Assembly (NCBI GenBank): GCA_009360885.1
Contig: SPEL01000007.1
Coordinates: 1 to 64,000 of the forward strand
DNA length: 64,000 nt
Reading direction: 5' to 3'
Source of the DNA: Sphingobium sp.
GTDB taxonomy: Bacteria > Pseudomonadota > Alphaproteobacteria > Sphingomonadales > Sphingomonadaceae
Shown here: piece after piece, positions 62,671 to 64,000 of the stretch
Layout of the letters: every line of letters starts with the position of its first letter
Numbering within the stretch: the first letter of the stretch is position 1
Translations under genes and position numbers: made by a program
Notes under the pieces: generated by a model
The model's database searches: none
The model's input: only the letters and a program-made list of their open reading frames with translations
What the model was told of the DNA's origin: nothing

Positions 62671-64000
62671 ATGCGACAGGGAAATTCGGGTCAGACGTGG
62701 TGTATAATTCGTTTGCGGCTTATGAAAAATGTCGGGCCGGCTGTTGGGCTTGGCTTGATGGCCCTGGCGGGTAATCAGGCGTTGGCGCAGGCCGGTGCCC
62801 CCGCAGCATCAGCCCAAAAGCCTATTCGGACGCAGGCTGACGGCGGGTGGCTCAATTACCCTAACTCCCCCAAAGCGCCAAAGGGTGCGCCCAATGTCAT
62901 CCTTGTGCTGACTGATGATGTCGGTTTTGGCGCAACCAGTACTTTTGGTGGCCCCATACCGACGCCTTATTTTGACATGTTGGCCAAAAAAGGCCTGAAA
63001 TATACTCAGTTTCATACCACATCCATGTGCTCACCCACGCGGGCATCGCTGTTGACCGGGCGTAACCATCATGCGGTTGGCGCTGGCTCTATCAGTAACG
63101 TATCTGTCGATGAGCCGGGCTATACGTCCGTTATCCCGGATAGCGCCGCAACATTGGGCCGCGTTCTGCGTGACAATGGCTATGATACCGCATGGTTCGG
63201 CAAAAACCATAACACGCCCGACTGGGAATTGGGACCAATGGGGCCGTTTAAGCATTGGCCCAGCGGCATGGGTTTCAATTATTTTTACGGGTTTAATGCT
63301 GCCGGAACGGATCAGGTGAATCCGCCAATATTGGAAAATCATATTGGTATCCGCCGCGATCCCACAGACCCCAATTATTTCTTTGAACGTGACATGGCCG
63401 ACCGCATGCTGGCGTGGATGAGTGCGCAGCATGGGTCAAATCCCGACAAGCCATTTTTTGCTTATTATGCGCCCGGCGCGATGCATGGCCCGCAACAGGC
63501 CCCCAAAGAATGGATTGAGAAATTTAAGGGTAAGTTCGATATGGGGTGGGATGCAATCCGCCCCGAAATATTGGCGCGGCAAAAGAAGCTGGGTGTTGTA
63601 CCGTCCAACACCAAAATGGCCCCTGCGTTGCCTGATGTGCCGGAGTGGAGTAGCCTGTCTGCCGACCAGAAGAAATTATATGCGCGCCTGATGGAAGTCG
63701 CCGCTGCCCAGTTGGCCTATACGGATTATCAATTTGGGCGCATAATTGAACGTCTGAAGGAAACGGGGCAATTCGATAATACTCTGATTATCTTTATTCA
63801 GGGGGATAACGGCGCGGCTCTGCACAATATGCGGGGTAGCAACAATATCTATTCTCAGTTTGCCGGTATCGAGCCAACAGATGAAGATTTGATGAAGGAT
63901 TATGACCGGCTCGGCAGTGAGAATGTCCTGAGTAATTACCCCGTAGGCTGGGGCTATGCCACCAACACGCCATTCCCATGGGGAAAGACCGTGGCGTCCA
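62671..64000 (+). CDS. Exported type I arylsulfatase (partial, runs off right edge)
   Basis: 443 codons are seen; the C-terminus lies outside the window. Signal peptide (VGLGLMALAGNQALAQA), Asp82/Asp83 (VILVLTDDVGFG), and the formylglycine site CSPTR (Cys120) followed by GRNHHAVGAG. It is closely related to the sulfatase at 52620 (same PNVI, TDDVGF, FGGPIPTP, CSPTRA and FGKNHNTP landmarks) but is not a copy. The ATG at 62671 has GAGG 10 nt before it; an ATG at 62722 is the alternative. It should act in the periplasm on a sulfate ester and may share the substrate class of its paralogue. Confidence 0.9.
   Translation, partial: MRQGNSGQTWCIIRLRLMKNVGPAVGLGLMALAGNQALAQAGAPAASAQKPIRTQADGGWLNYPNSPKAPKGAPNVILVLTDDVGFGATSTFGGPIPTPYFDMLAKKGLKYTQFHTTSMCSPTRASLLTGRNHHAVGAGSISNVSVDEPGYTSVIPDSAATLGRVLRDNGYDTAWFGKNHNTPDWELGPMGPFKHWPSGMGFNYFYGFNAAGTDQVNPPILENHIGIRRDPTDPNYFFERDMADRMLAWMSAQHGSNPDKPFFAYYAPGAMHGPQQAPKEWIEKFKGKFDMGWDAIRPEILARQKKLGVVPSNTKMAPALPDVPEWSSLSADQKKLYARLMEVAAAQLAYTDYQFGRIIERLKETGQFDNTLIIFIQGDNGAALHNMRGSNNIYSQFAGIEPTDEDLMKDYDRLGSENVLSNYPVGWGYATNTPFPWGKTVAS

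Noticed and set aside
1-64000. CRISPR arrays, prophage genes or insertion sequences
   Set aside because: No regularly spaced direct repeats, no transposase or integrase motifs and no phage structural genes were seen. The two small intergenic repeats are reported instead.

Overview
The window looks like chromosomal DNA of a sphingomonad (Alphaproteobacteria, order Sphingomonadales). The reasons are moderately GC-rich sequence, five TonB-dependent receptors plus two FecI/FecR regulatory pairs in 64 kb, a spermidine pathway through carboxyspermidine, an EmrAB-type pump with a NodT-like outer-membrane lipoprotein, and several catabolic islands each carrying its own receptor. The genus cannot be fixed from the sequence alone. 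I see no phage, transposase, CRISPR array or rRNA.

Layout. 0-5.3 kb: iron-uptake signalling block on the minus strand (ECF sigma, FecR anti-sigma, STN-type siderophore receptor, PepSY membrane protein cut by the window edge). 5.6-5.9 kb: two identical tRNA-Gly(GCC) genes. 6.1-8.5 kb: housekeeping trio (thioredoxin/TPR protein, Lon-substrate-binding-domain protein, NYN/LOTUS protein). 9-13 kb: polyamine genes (ornithine decarboxylase, carboxynorspermidine decarboxylase, carboxynorspermidine dehydrogenase). 13.2-15.6 kb: PilZ protein, then an azoreductase divergent from a LysR regulator. 15.7-21 kb: cytochrome c, and a tripartite EmrAB-OMF pump divergent from its MarR regulator.

21.2-27.9 kb: a catabolic cluster (AraC regulator, receptor, two SDR dehydrogenases resembling the LigD/LigL family of aryl-alcohol dehydrogenases, one NTF2-fold protein). 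28-29.6 kb: copper delivery (SCO, PCu(A)C, DUF2946-like). 30-32 kb: FAD/NAD(P)-binding protein plus an unrecognised protein. 32.2-36.5 kb: a second ECF sigma/FecR/STN-receptor set. 37-40.5 kb: semialdehyde dehydrogenase and an O-antigen-type acyltransferase with an SGNH domain.

40.9-64 kb: a large accessory catabolic region. It holds a carotenoid oxygenase/stilbene-cleaving dioxygenase-like enzyme with an NTF2 protein, receptor and MFS transporter; an AraC regulator divergent from an ALDH-DUF3237-DUF3237-GMC oxidase operon; an exported arylsulfatase with an aromatic-acid-type MFS transporter; and, divergent from those, a receptor, PQQ alcohol dehydrogenase with cytochrome c domain, NTF2 protein, LysR regulator and a second arylsulfatase that runs off the right edge. 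Read together this suggests outer-membrane uptake of a sulfated and/or alcohol-bearing compound, periplasmic desulfation and oxidation, then cytoplasmic oxidation to acid. The substrate is unknown and this region is the best candidate for an undescribed pathway.
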